This document shows, piece after piece, positions 56,942 through 63,939 of a stretch of DNA of 64,000 nt; the first letter of the stretch is position 1, and each line of letters starts with the position of its first letter. The DNA is from Sulfitobacter sp. LCG007 (lineage in GTDB: Bacteria > Pseudomonadota > Alphaproteobacteria > Rhodobacterales > Rhodobacteraceae). Position numbers and translations under genes: made by a program. The DNA is taken from the NCBI RefSeq assembly GCF_040801785.1, contig NZ_CP161805.1, positions 1,488,001 to 1,552,000 of the forward strand. The letters are read 5' to 3'. The notes under the pieces are model-generated. The model worked only from the letters and a program-made list of their open reading frames with translations, did not search any database and had not been told where the DNA came from.

Positions 56942-57738
56942 GGTGTCACGCTCGGTTTCGTGCGGCCGACGTGACGGCCATCAGCTTTGCCGACAGGTGC
57001 GCCGTTCAGCATCGTGGTCCGGCCCCTGAGGATCGTGCGGACAGGCCAGCCCGTCACCTCGAACCCTTCCCACGGCGTGTAATCCGAGCCGTGATGCAGA
57101 TCGTCCTGGGTGATCCTGCGCGTCAGGGACGGGTCCCAGAGTGCGATGTCGGCATCCTTGCCGATGGCGATGGAGCCCTTGTGCTCCAGGCCGTAGATGC
57201 GGGCGTGGTGGGTTGCCGTGAGGTCGGCGAACGTCTCGAGGCTGATGCGCCCTTTCGTGACGCCCTCGGAAAAGAGGATCGGCAGGCGCGTCTCGACACC
57301 GGGTATGCCGTTGGGGATGTTGCGAAACGACGTCCGCGCGCCGGGCGCGTCCTTTCCGGCTGGATCGGCGAAGAGAAACGGGCAGTGGTCGGAGGAGAAT
57401 ACGTCGAAGGCGCCCTGCTCGAGTCCTGCCCATATCGCTGCCTGTTCAGCGGTGTCGCGGGGCGGGGGCGAGCAGACCCATTTCGCACCCTCGAAGCCCG
57501 CGCGGTCGAGATCGTCGGCCGTCAGGGTGATGTATTGCGGGCACGTCTCTGCGAAAACGCGGACGCCCCGGGCGCGGGCCCGCCGGATCTCTTCCAGCGC
57601 CGCGCCGTTCGACACATGGACGATCATCACCGGCACGTCCGCCACTTCCGCGAGCGTGGTTGCGCGGTGCGTCGCCTCACGCTCGACCGGGACGGGGCGC
57701 GTGCGCGCGTGATGGATGGTGACGATTTTGATGCGATT
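56938..57738 (-). pseudogene. 5'-truncated hydantoinase/dihydropyrimidinase
   Basis: The C-terminal half of a cyclic amidohydrolase: HARTRPVPVEREATHRATTL, PVMIVHVSNGAALEEIRRARARG, FAETCPQYITLTADDLD, FDVFSSDHCPF with the metal-binding aspartate, and LTRRITQDDLHHGSDYTPWEG near the end. The family is about 450-480 residues; only the last 260 or so remain, and an in-frame stop at 57739-57741 precedes the homologous part, 26 bases from the IS3 end. The N-terminal HxH metal site is missing, so it cannot be active. A GTG at 57645 would give a 235-residue product. Confidence 0.82.
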
Positions 57739-57800
57739 TCAGGGTCTTGGGTGGCGTCGTGTGCAGTGGCCTGCCCCTATCGGGTGGTCCGGTTTCAATC

Positions 57801-58415
57801 TTAGTGCATGACGGGTTTCCCTGCCAAGGCGGATGCCTGCGGCGGGGCTGATCCCCGTCCGCGAGACGGCCAGTGGACAGCCTCCGGCGCTGGCGGTCGG
57901 TAGCCCAGCGACGAATGGGGCCTGACAGTGTTGTAGTGGACCCGCCATGCCTCGATCACGGCGCGAGCCTCCGCCAGCGAGTAGAAGATCTCGCCGTTCA
58001 GCAGTTCGTCGCGGAGCTTCGAGTTGAAGCTCTCGCAGTAGCCGTTCTCCCAGGGACTGCCTGGTTCAATGAACGCCGTCTTCGCGCCGACGGCATCGGT
58101 CCAGTCCCGCACGGCCTTGGCGATGAACTCGGGGCCGTTGTCGGATCGGACGTGCCCGGGCACACCTCGCAGGATAAACAGGTCGGTCAGGACATCGATC
58201 ACGGCGGTCGAATTGAGCCTCCGGTCGATCCGGATCGCCAGGCATTCCCGGGTGAACTCGTCTATGACATTGAGCATGCGGAACTTCCGACCGTCATGGG
58301 TCCGGCTCTCGACGAAGTCATAGGACCAGACGTGGTTCGGGCGCTCTGGTCGAAGGCGGATGCACGACCCGTCGTTCAGCCAGAGACGCCCCTTCTTCGG
58401 TTGCTTTTGTGGCAC
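57801..58415 (-). pseudogene. IS3 transposase OrfB, C-terminal part (copy A)
   Basis: Carries the DDE catalytic triad of IS3 transposases: the aspartate in WSYDFVESRTHDGRKFRML, the second in RSDNGPEFIAKAV and the glutamate in GYCESFNSKLRDELL. The usual RPHSSLGYRPPAPEA tail follows. It begins with a GTG (MPQKQPKKGRLWLNDGSC) directly after a palindromic insert that separates it from the N-terminal half in another frame. It could be expressed alone but lacks the DNA-binding part. Confidence 0.85.
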
Positions 58416-58430
58416 TTTCAGCTTCGTCGG

Positions 58431-58455
58431 GAAAACGGTCCCCCGGACCGTTTTC
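58431..58455. repeat. 25-bp palindrome inside OrfB (copy A)
   Basis: GAAAACGGTCC and GGACCGTTTTC form perfect 11-base arms around CCC. This lies within about 43 extra bases that interrupt the OrfB coding sequence between IWRR and LKVPQKQ. An identical palindrome is at 59194-59218 in copy B. Confidence 0.9.
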
Positions 58456-58464
58456 TGATCCTCC

Positions 58465-58732
58465 TCAGTCCCGCCGCCAGATCCGCTCGACGCGCTTCAC
58501 GTTCACGGCCCAGCCGGCGTCTCGCAGCATGGCTGCGATCCGGCGATAGCCGTAACGTCCATACTGGCTGGCCAGCGCGACGATGTCCGCGGTCAGCGCC
58601 TCCTCGTCGGCCGGCCCGCGCGGCGCCTTCCGCTGGGTCGATCGATGCTGCCCCAGAACGCGACAGGCAAGACGTTCGGAGATCCGAAATTTCCGTCTGA
58701 CGTGATCGACGCATGCTCGGCGGCGGGCGGGG
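58465..58732 (-). pseudogene. IS3 transposase OrfB, N-terminal part (copy A)
   Basis: Reads LLSPARRRACVDHVRRKFRI, then SERLACRVLGQHRSTQRKAPRG and ASQYGRYGYRRIAAMLRDAGWAVNVKRVERIWRRD before a stop at 58465-58467. This is the HTH_21 half of OrfB, normally joined without a break to the DDE half. It starts at the usual OrfA/OrfB overlap, where a -1 frameshift normally fuses them. The stop and frame change come from the palindromic insert just downstream. Confidence 0.8.
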
Positions 58733-58733
58733 C

Positions 58734-59012
58734 TTAGAAGTTTCCCGAGGCCGCCTCCCGCAGGATCAGCTTCTCGAGCGTCAAATCCGACACGGCCTTC
58801 CGCAGGCGCTCGTTCTCTTTCTCGAGCTCCTTCAAGCGCTTCACCTGGTCGGGCTTCAACCCGCCGAACTCCTTGCGCCAGCGGTAATAGGTGAACTGTG
58901 TCACACCGATGGATCGCACCGCCTCGGCCACCGATCGCCCCTGCGATACCAGAACGTCGACCTGCCTCAGCTTCGCGACGATCTCCTCAGGCTTATGTCT
59001 CTTCTGTCCCAT
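58734..59012 (-). CDS. IS3-family transposase OrfA
   Basis: A 92-residue OrfA with the HTH_Tnp_1 domain (MGQKRHKPEEIVAKLRQVDV...SVAEAVRSIGVTQFTYYRWRKEFGGLK) and a leucine zipper tail (VKRLKELEKENERLRKAVSDLTLEKLIL) ending ASGNF. In IS407-like elements it is fused to OrfB by -1 frameshifting. It is complete in copy A only. GGAGGACAAGG lies upstream as a ribosome site. Confidence 0.92.
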   Translation of the reverse strand: MGQKRHKPEEIVAKLRQVDVLVSQGRSVAEAVRSIGVTQFTYYRWRKEFGGLKPDQVKRLKELEKENERLRKAVSDLTLEKLILREAASGNF

Positions 59013-59076
59013 TCCTTGTCCTCCATACGGCTCGAAAGCCTACTCCAGGAAGGACCACTTTCCAGGGGGCAGACCA

Positions 59077-59649
59077 GCCAGCCAGTATGGACGTTACGGC
59101 TATCGCCGGATCGCAGCCATGCTGCGAGACGCCGGCTGGGCCGTGAACGTGAAGCGCGTCGAGCGGATCTGGCGGCGGGACTGAGGAGGATCAGAAAACG
59201 GTCCGGGGGACCGTTTTCCCGACGAAGCTGAAAGTGCCACAAAAGCAACCGAAGAAGGGGCGTCTCTGGCTGAACGACGGGTCGTGCATCCGCCTTCGAC
59301 CAGAGCGCCCGAACCACGTCTGGTCCTATGACTTCGTCGAGAGCCGGACCCATGACGGTCGGAAGTTCCGCATGCTCAATGTCATAGACGAGTTCACCCG
59401 GGAATGCCTGGCGATCCGGATCGACCGGAGGCTCAATTCGACCGCCGTGATCGATGTCCTGACCGACCTGTTTATCCTGCGCGGTGTGCCCGGGCACGTC
59501 CGATCCGACAACGGCCCCGAGTTCATCGCCAAGGCCGTGCGGGACTGGACCGATGCCGTCGGCGCGAAGACGGCGTTCATTGAACCAGGCAGTCCCTGGG
59601 AGAACGGCTACTGCGAGAGCTTCAACTCGAAGCTCCGCGACGAACTGCT
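59077..59649 (+). mobile_element. Partial inverted copy B of the same IS3 element
   Basis: This 573-bp segment matches copy A 58000-58572 in reverse orientation, with identical predicted protein and the same 43-base palindromic insert. It starts inside the N-terminal half of OrfB (ASQYGRYGYRR) right at the end of copy A and stops at CGAACTGCT, where IS110-type sequence begins. It has lost OrfA, both termini and the end of OrfB. The identity implies a very recent origin. Confidence 0.9.
59194..59218. repeat. 25-bp palindrome inside OrfB (copy B)
   Basis: Same arms as at 58431-58455: GAAAACGGTCC and GGACCGTTTTC around GGG on this strand. Found at the equivalent position of the partial copy, so the insert was in the element before it was duplicated. 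Confidence 0.9.
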
Positions 59650-60132
59650 TCTGTAATCGGGGCGTGGCTGTCAAGCTGTCGGTCACCCTGGTCCCGTCTG
59701 GGGTCATGCTTCTGTCCGCGGTCGGCATGGCGCTGCCGCATAATGGTGGTCGAAGGTGAGGCGGACCATGCTAAACGGCGAGCTTGCGGATTAGCGCGCA
59801 TTGCAGCTCAGACACTCGTGCGGCCTTCGCCTCATCCCCGTCCCTGACGGGAGCCGGTTGTGACCGGGTGCTGTATGTGCCCCGGTCGACAGAGATTCAG
59901 GTCATGCCGATGCACCCCAACGGAACGGGGTCTCATCGCGCCACATGCGGTGCATGACGACGGCGAGTTTCCTCGCCACAGCGATCTTGGCCTTCTTCAG
60001 GTTACTGCGCTGCGCGATCCGCATGCCCCAGGCACGGATCGCCGTCCACTGCCGGGACCGGGTCAGCATCACGTGGGCCGCGGCGAACAGCGCCGTCCGG
60101 GTGAATGCATCCCCCGACCTGGAGATGCGACC
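59650..60132 (-). mobile_element. IS110-family 3' remnant
   Basis: On the minus strand 59902-60132 encodes GRISRSGDAFTRTALFAAAH, VMLTRSRQWTAIRAWGMRIA, then LAVVMHRMWRDETPFRWG, the C terminus of an IS110/IS116/IS902 transposase. The remaining 250 bases to copy B are probably its 3' noncoding end (CGGCAGCGCCATGCC, TTGACAGCC). The 5' part is missing: at 60132 it joins the HNH gene. So it has truncated both the IS3 copy on one side and the HNH gene on the other. Confidence 0.75.
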
Positions 60133-60748
60133 ACGGACAACCAAGCGCGTTCTGCGCCGTCTGGCCGAGGAGGGACTGGGCGCTCCCGAGGCGGACCATC
60201 TGCGGTTCGAGACCCTCGCCGAACTCCGCGCCGCCTGCCTGCGCGCCTGGCACCTTTTCCGCGCCCTCCCGGACGCTCCCGAGGCCGCCTTCGAGGCCGG
60301 GTTGAAACAGGAAGGCCAGTCCTGGTCCGGTCCGGACTCCCAAGACCTCGACCCCAACCGCGCCACCACCCGCGAGGCCCAGGTCCGCCTCCGCGTCGGC
60401 CAGAACACCTTCCGCGCGGCCCTCGACGACTATTGGGGTGGCCGCTGCCCACTGACCGGCATCACCGACCGCGCCCTCCTGCGCGCCAGCCACATAGTCC
60501 CTTGGGCCGAGTGCAAGAGCGACGGCCAGCGCCTCGACGTCTTCAACGGCCTGCTGCTGGCCGCCCACTGGGACGCCGCGTTCGACGCCTTCCTGGTCAG
60601 CTTCGACGGAGAGGGCCGGGCGGTTCCGTCACCCAAGTTGTCGGAGGCCGCCGCGCTGGCCCTGGGTCTCGCCGACGTTCCGCAACTGATCTTGGCCGCG
60701 GACCATATCGGTCCCCTCGCATGGCATCGCGAGCGCCTGCTCACGTAG
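60125..60748 (+). pseudogene. HNH endonuclease, N-terminally truncated
   Basis: The remaining 207 residues include TFRAALDDYWGGRCPLTGITDRALLRASHIVPWAECK and LDVFNGLLLAAHWDAAFDAFLVSFD, the HNH_2-type zinc/nuclease core with the SHIVPW histidine. The N-terminal part is replaced by the reversed IS110 end; an ATG at 60125 lets a shortened protein be read, but GGAG is too close to it to serve well. Full-length relatives run to about 300 residues. It may be a remnant of a restriction or mobile-element nuclease. Confidence 0.75.
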
Positions 60749-60824
60749 GTGTAGTCATCGACACACGTAGCAGACGGGGGATTTCGAAAGCCGCGGTGAA
60801 AGAGCCGGGTGCGACCAACTTTCG

Positions 60825-61427
60825 CTATGCCTTTTCGGTCTTCGGCGCCAGCGCGTCCTTCATGAAAGCGAGCATTTCCTCCTTGAAATTTTCCTTCTTT
60901 TCCAGCTCGGTGATATGCGTCTTCAACGCCGCATTCTGTTCTTTTGCCGCATTGAGCTGGTCATTCAGAATTCGTTTCTCGGCTTCGAGGCCCGCCATCT
61001 CTTCTGCCTGATCATCGAGCTTCATCAGTAGGTCCCGGATTTGCGCACGCTGGTTCGCCAGGTCCATGTCCTTCTGCGTGACCTTCTGTTCATTGATACG
61101 TCGGAGTTCATCATGTTCGCGGCCGAGGTGCAGCAGGATCGCGGACTCCACGGCTTGGCTGATCTCTCGGACTGCATTCCGGCTTGTTTCAGGCAAGGCC
61201 TCGATCAGACGCGCGGATTGCTGACGTTCCCGCTCCACGAGAAGCCGCTGGACCTCCTTGTCGAGGCTCTGGGCGTTGATCCCAGGCGGCACGTCGAGGT
61301 GGACACACATCGCTTTCTTCACAGCCTCGCCGGTCGGGGTATCGCCGTGTTCCTCGACGATCCCGATGCCTTCGAGAACTTGCGCCTCGGTGTACTTCGG
61401 CGGTCGGCCCGTCTTCTTCTCGGTCAT
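60825..61427 (-). CDS. KfrA-like plasmid DNA-binding coiled-coil protein
   Basis: A 200-residue protein with an N-terminal DNA-binding region of the KfrA type (GRPPKYTEAQVLEGIGIVEEHGDTPTGEAVKKAMCVHLDVPPGINAQSLDKEVQRLL) and a long alpha-helical coiled tail (about residues 90-200, rich in Glu, Gln, Leu, Lys). KfrA proteins of IncP plasmids are autorepressors that bind operator repeats and help segregation. The ATG at 61427 has GAGGAAAGA upstream. A perfect palindrome lies 17-37 bases upstream in its promoter. It is downstream of, and co-directional with, the helicase-like gene. Confidence 0.8.
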   Translation of the reverse strand: MTEKKTGRPPKYTEAQVLEGIGIVEEHGDTPTGEAVKKAMCVHLDVPPGINAQSLDKEVQRLLVERERQQSARLIEALPETSRNAVREISQAVESAILLHLGREHDELRRINEQKVTQKDMDLANQRAQIRDLLMKLDDQAEEMAGLEAEKRILNDQLNAAKEQNAALKTHITELEKKENFKEEMLAFMKDALAPKTEKA

Positions 61428-61443
61428 TGTCTTTCCTCGTTGG

Positions 61444-61477
61444 TTTCGCAAAGTCTTTGCGAAAGGGTGTTTGTCAA
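61444..61477 (-). promoter_or_regulatory. KfrA-type operator/promoter: TTTCGCAAA palindrome and -35
   Basis: TTTCGCAAA (61444-61452) and TTTGCGAAA (61456-61464) form perfect 9-base arms around GTC. On the minus strand TTGACA at 61477-61472 would be the -35 box, so the palindrome falls in the spacer and -10 zone and ends 17 bases before the KfrA-like start. This is how an autorepressor site would be placed. Confidence 0.65.
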
Positions 61478-61547
61478 AGGCGCCGCTGGTGGCTGAAAAG
61501 GATATTGGTTCGTCCGGCGCGTCGAAAAAGAAAATCTGAGGCAGATA

Positions 61548-63725
61548 TCATGCGCCGCATGTCGCGTGCAGATCTGGCCACAGACGCTTTGCCTGTTGCA
61601 GCGCATTTTCCGGTGGCGCGAGCATGATCGCCGGAATTTCATGGCCACCTCCGGGTTTTTGGAGGGCAATCAGAGTGATCGGCCAGCCATTCCTTTTAGA
61701 AACCCGTCTGCAGAGCGCGACGAGGTGATCGGTGGACCTGCCGCGTCGAAATCGCTTCGCTGCCTCGTCTGTCTTGAAATCGCGCGGAAGGTCAGCGGCC
61801 AGTCCGCCAGCCGACAGGCGCGTGCCGCAAACAGGCCGCCGACGTAACGCCCTCAGGGACGCTTCCATCCGGATGAAGCCTGCCGGATCAGGCTCGTGTT
61901 CGAGTCCGCGGGCGAGTTGATCGAACGCGACAAGCCGGGTGACAGGAAAGCCTGGCAGAGGCAGGCTGCTCAGAATCACGACCCGTTTGCTCCGCACCGG
62001 GGCAACGAGGCGCAGTCGCGCGATCGCTTGCAGCGTCCCGCACTCGCGTGTCTGCGCGATGACGGCGTGGACTCGGGGATCGGGGTGCGTGTGGCATTTT
62101 GCCGGAGGATCTGAGCCGTCGCTCATCAGGTGGAAGGATTTCAGCGCCGGGAGGGGACCACCGTCATGCGAGGCGATAGGAAGGAGATCCTTTCCGAAAA
62201 TTGCACGAGCGGAAGCTTCCACATCGGAAATATGGGGTTGCAAGCGACCGACCACGACGATTGCGGCGAAATCCTCGAAGTCGTTGACCCCTTGTGTTCG
62301 CGGCCCGAACCATCGAGGCACTGCACCGAGGAGCGGTTGTTTCAGCCCGGCCTCATCCGTCGGAGTGACACCGGAGGCGTCTGTATGGAGCGCCCCGAGA
62401 ACCGCTTTCGTGGCGACAACGAGCACGCCTGCTCCCGCGGCCCGGCTGACTTCACGTTTGATTATTTTCAGTACGGCAGCGCGCCGCCCCGCGCTCTTTT
62501 CTTCGTCGAGCATCCACGTGTTGGAGAGTGTAAGATCCCTGATCTGGACTATGTCCGCATCCGGGGGAGACTCGATGGCGATCACCTCCGCTCCCGGGAC
62601 AACCCGTTCTGTGATCTCCCGGTCTGCGTCGGCATCGAGCAGCAGCATCGGCGCGTCGCGGGGGACGTCCTCGGTGGTGAATATTTCGATCGACTGCCTT
62701 GATGCGCCATCGACGGTAGTCTCCGCCAGCCGCAGGATGTTGCAGCGCCCGACGTCCTTTTCTGACAACAGCGAAAAGATGCGCTGCCGGCGCCGGGAGG
62801 CCAGGAAAGCCCTGCTATCAAAAGTGGTAATCCGGAACTTCTTCGACGCCATATCCTGTGCCGGGCTGAGCTCCAGATGCTTACGCGACTTGCGCTCCAT
62901 GTCGGCGAGACTGCTGATGCTGTCGGTTGTGAGTCCGTCTCGCCGCAGATGTTCGTAGAGCGGCAGATCTCGTTGGAGACCGTCGACCACGAGGCCCTTG
63001 GCCCTGGATAGGGCATTGAGGAGCTCCTCTTCGACACCTGCGGGCGGAGCGCGCATGAAATCCTCGACGGAAATGTGGGATATCCGTGTCAGGGTCGGCC
63101 AGACCTTTTCATCCACGACCCGCAGCACGACCGGGAAATCGTCGTCGATCGGGGGGTGCACTGTCAGATATGCGTGCGAAAGGAAGACGACATGCGGTCC
63201 GCTGACATCTTTTTGCGCAAGATACGCACACTCCGATGCGCAGGACGACTGGACGAAATTTCCATCAGCATCCACTCCGCGACACAGTGCTTGCGTCACG
63301 GACGGGACGAAGCCGGCAATCTTTTTTGCCAGATCGGCATTTTCGCACATTTGCTTTGATTTGTCGTGGGGGCGAAGGGCCTCACGGCCGCGGATTACAC
63401 GGCTCGGAATATCGGGTGCCAGTCTCAAGAACTCGCTGTGGGCCCGCTCCGCGAGATCGAGGGTCGGGACGTAGAAGAGCACGTGACCGCGCGCGAGCAG
63501 CGCCTCCCCATGGCGGGCGATCAGGCGAAGCGTTGTTGCCGTCTTGCCGAGACCAGCCGTCACCTTGAGGGCGAGTGCTGCACATTCCCTTTCAGGCGTT
63601 TTCGAAACGGACGTGGCCGCCGCAACGAACCCGCCGATGATCTGGTCGAGCTTTTCGCGCGCTTCGGCGGGGCGGTGCCATAGCGGGACGGTTCCCATCA
63701 CTTCCAGGGTCTTGTTTTCTTTCAT
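61548..63725 (-). CDS. P-loop helicase-like protein with four-cysteine insert
   Basis: A 725-residue protein. The start at 63725 follows GGAGG by 6 bases. Walker A TAGLGKTATT lies at residues 56-65 and a DExx-like VVDEKVW near 205. Between them four cysteines (about 127, 148, 162, 166) end in CASECAYLAQK, placed like the Fe-S cluster of XPD/DinG helicases. A second nucleotide-handling half (about 440-560, including GVLVVATKAVLGALHTDASG and AAIVVVGRLQP) suggests a RecA-like second domain. It could be a plasmid or integrative-element replication helicase; I do not recognise a precise family. Confidence 0.72.
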   Translation of the reverse strand: MKENKTLEVMGTVPLWHRPAEAREKLDQIIGGFVAAATSVSKTPERECAALALKVTAGLGKTATTLRLIARHGEALLARGHVLFYVPTLDLAERAHSEFLRLAPDIPSRVIRGREALRPHDKSKQMCENADLAKKIAGFVPSVTQALCRGVDADGNFVQSSCASECAYLAQKDVSGPHVVFLSHAYLTVHPPIDDDFPVVLRVVDEKVWPTLTRISHISVEDFMRAPPAGVEEELLNALSRAKGLVVDGLQRDLPLYEHLRRDGLTTDSISSLADMERKSRKHLELSPAQDMASKKFRITTFDSRAFLASRRRQRIFSLLSEKDVGRCNILRLAETTVDGASRQSIEIFTTEDVPRDAPMLLLDADADREITERVVPGAEVIAIESPPDADIVQIRDLTLSNTWMLDEEKSAGRRAAVLKIIKREVSRAAGAGVLVVATKAVLGALHTDASGVTPTDEAGLKQPLLGAVPRWFGPRTQGVNDFEDFAAIVVVGRLQPHISDVEASARAIFGKDLLPIASHDGGPLPALKSFHLMSDGSDPPAKCHTHPDPRVHAVIAQTRECGTLQAIARLRLVAPVRSKRVVILSSLPLPGFPVTRLVAFDQLARGLEHEPDPAGFIRMEASLRALRRRPVCGTRLSAGGLAADLPRDFKTDEAAKRFRRGRSTDHLVALCRRVSKRNGWPITLIALQKPGGGHEIPAIMLAPPENALQQAKRLWPDLHATCGA

Positions 63726-63813
63726 CTGCTGCCTCCGTTTCGGAGGAACTGGGCGCAGGCGTTGTCTCGCAGAAATGCGTTCGGTCACAGCTGCGTGAGG
63801 ACTTGCGCGACAG

Positions 63814-63864
63814 CAATGGTGTCGCTGGCCAATTGATCGTTCTAATTGAGGCATGACACCATTG
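63814..63864. promoter_or_regulatory. 51-bp dyad between the helicase and HTH genes
   Basis: CAATGGTGTC (63814-63823) and GACACCATTG (63855-63864) are perfect 10-base inverted arms. CAATT (63830-63834) and AATTG (63844-63848) form a nested inverted pair with the same centre (63839). It lies in the 214-base gap between divergent genes, suited to a dimer or tetramer operator controlling both. Confidence 0.6.
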
Positions 63865-63939
63865 GGGTTGTCTCCGTGCGTTTCAGAACCAAGAACGCGG
63901 GGACTAATTCCTCTTCAGGAACAACCTGATGAGGAAAAA

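Larger units (their letters stand above)
57767..59076 (-). mobile_element. IS3-family (IS407-like) insertion sequence, copy A
   Basis: A 1310-bp element with imperfect terminal inverted repeats: TGGCCTGCCCC plus a nearby GTGGTCC at the left end (57767) and, read inward from 59076, TGGTCTGCCCC with GTGGTCC. OrfA (58734-59012) and a split OrfB lie on the minus strand. The bases flanking it differ (GCAG before 57767, GCCA after 59076), so no target duplication is visible, consistent with rearrangement after insertion. It directly abuts the inverted partial copy B. Confidence 0.85.

Noticed and set aside
59945-60748. Intact 267-residue HNH protein
   Set aside because: The first 60 codons are reversed IS110 transposase sequence, so this is a chimera and the nuclease is truncated.
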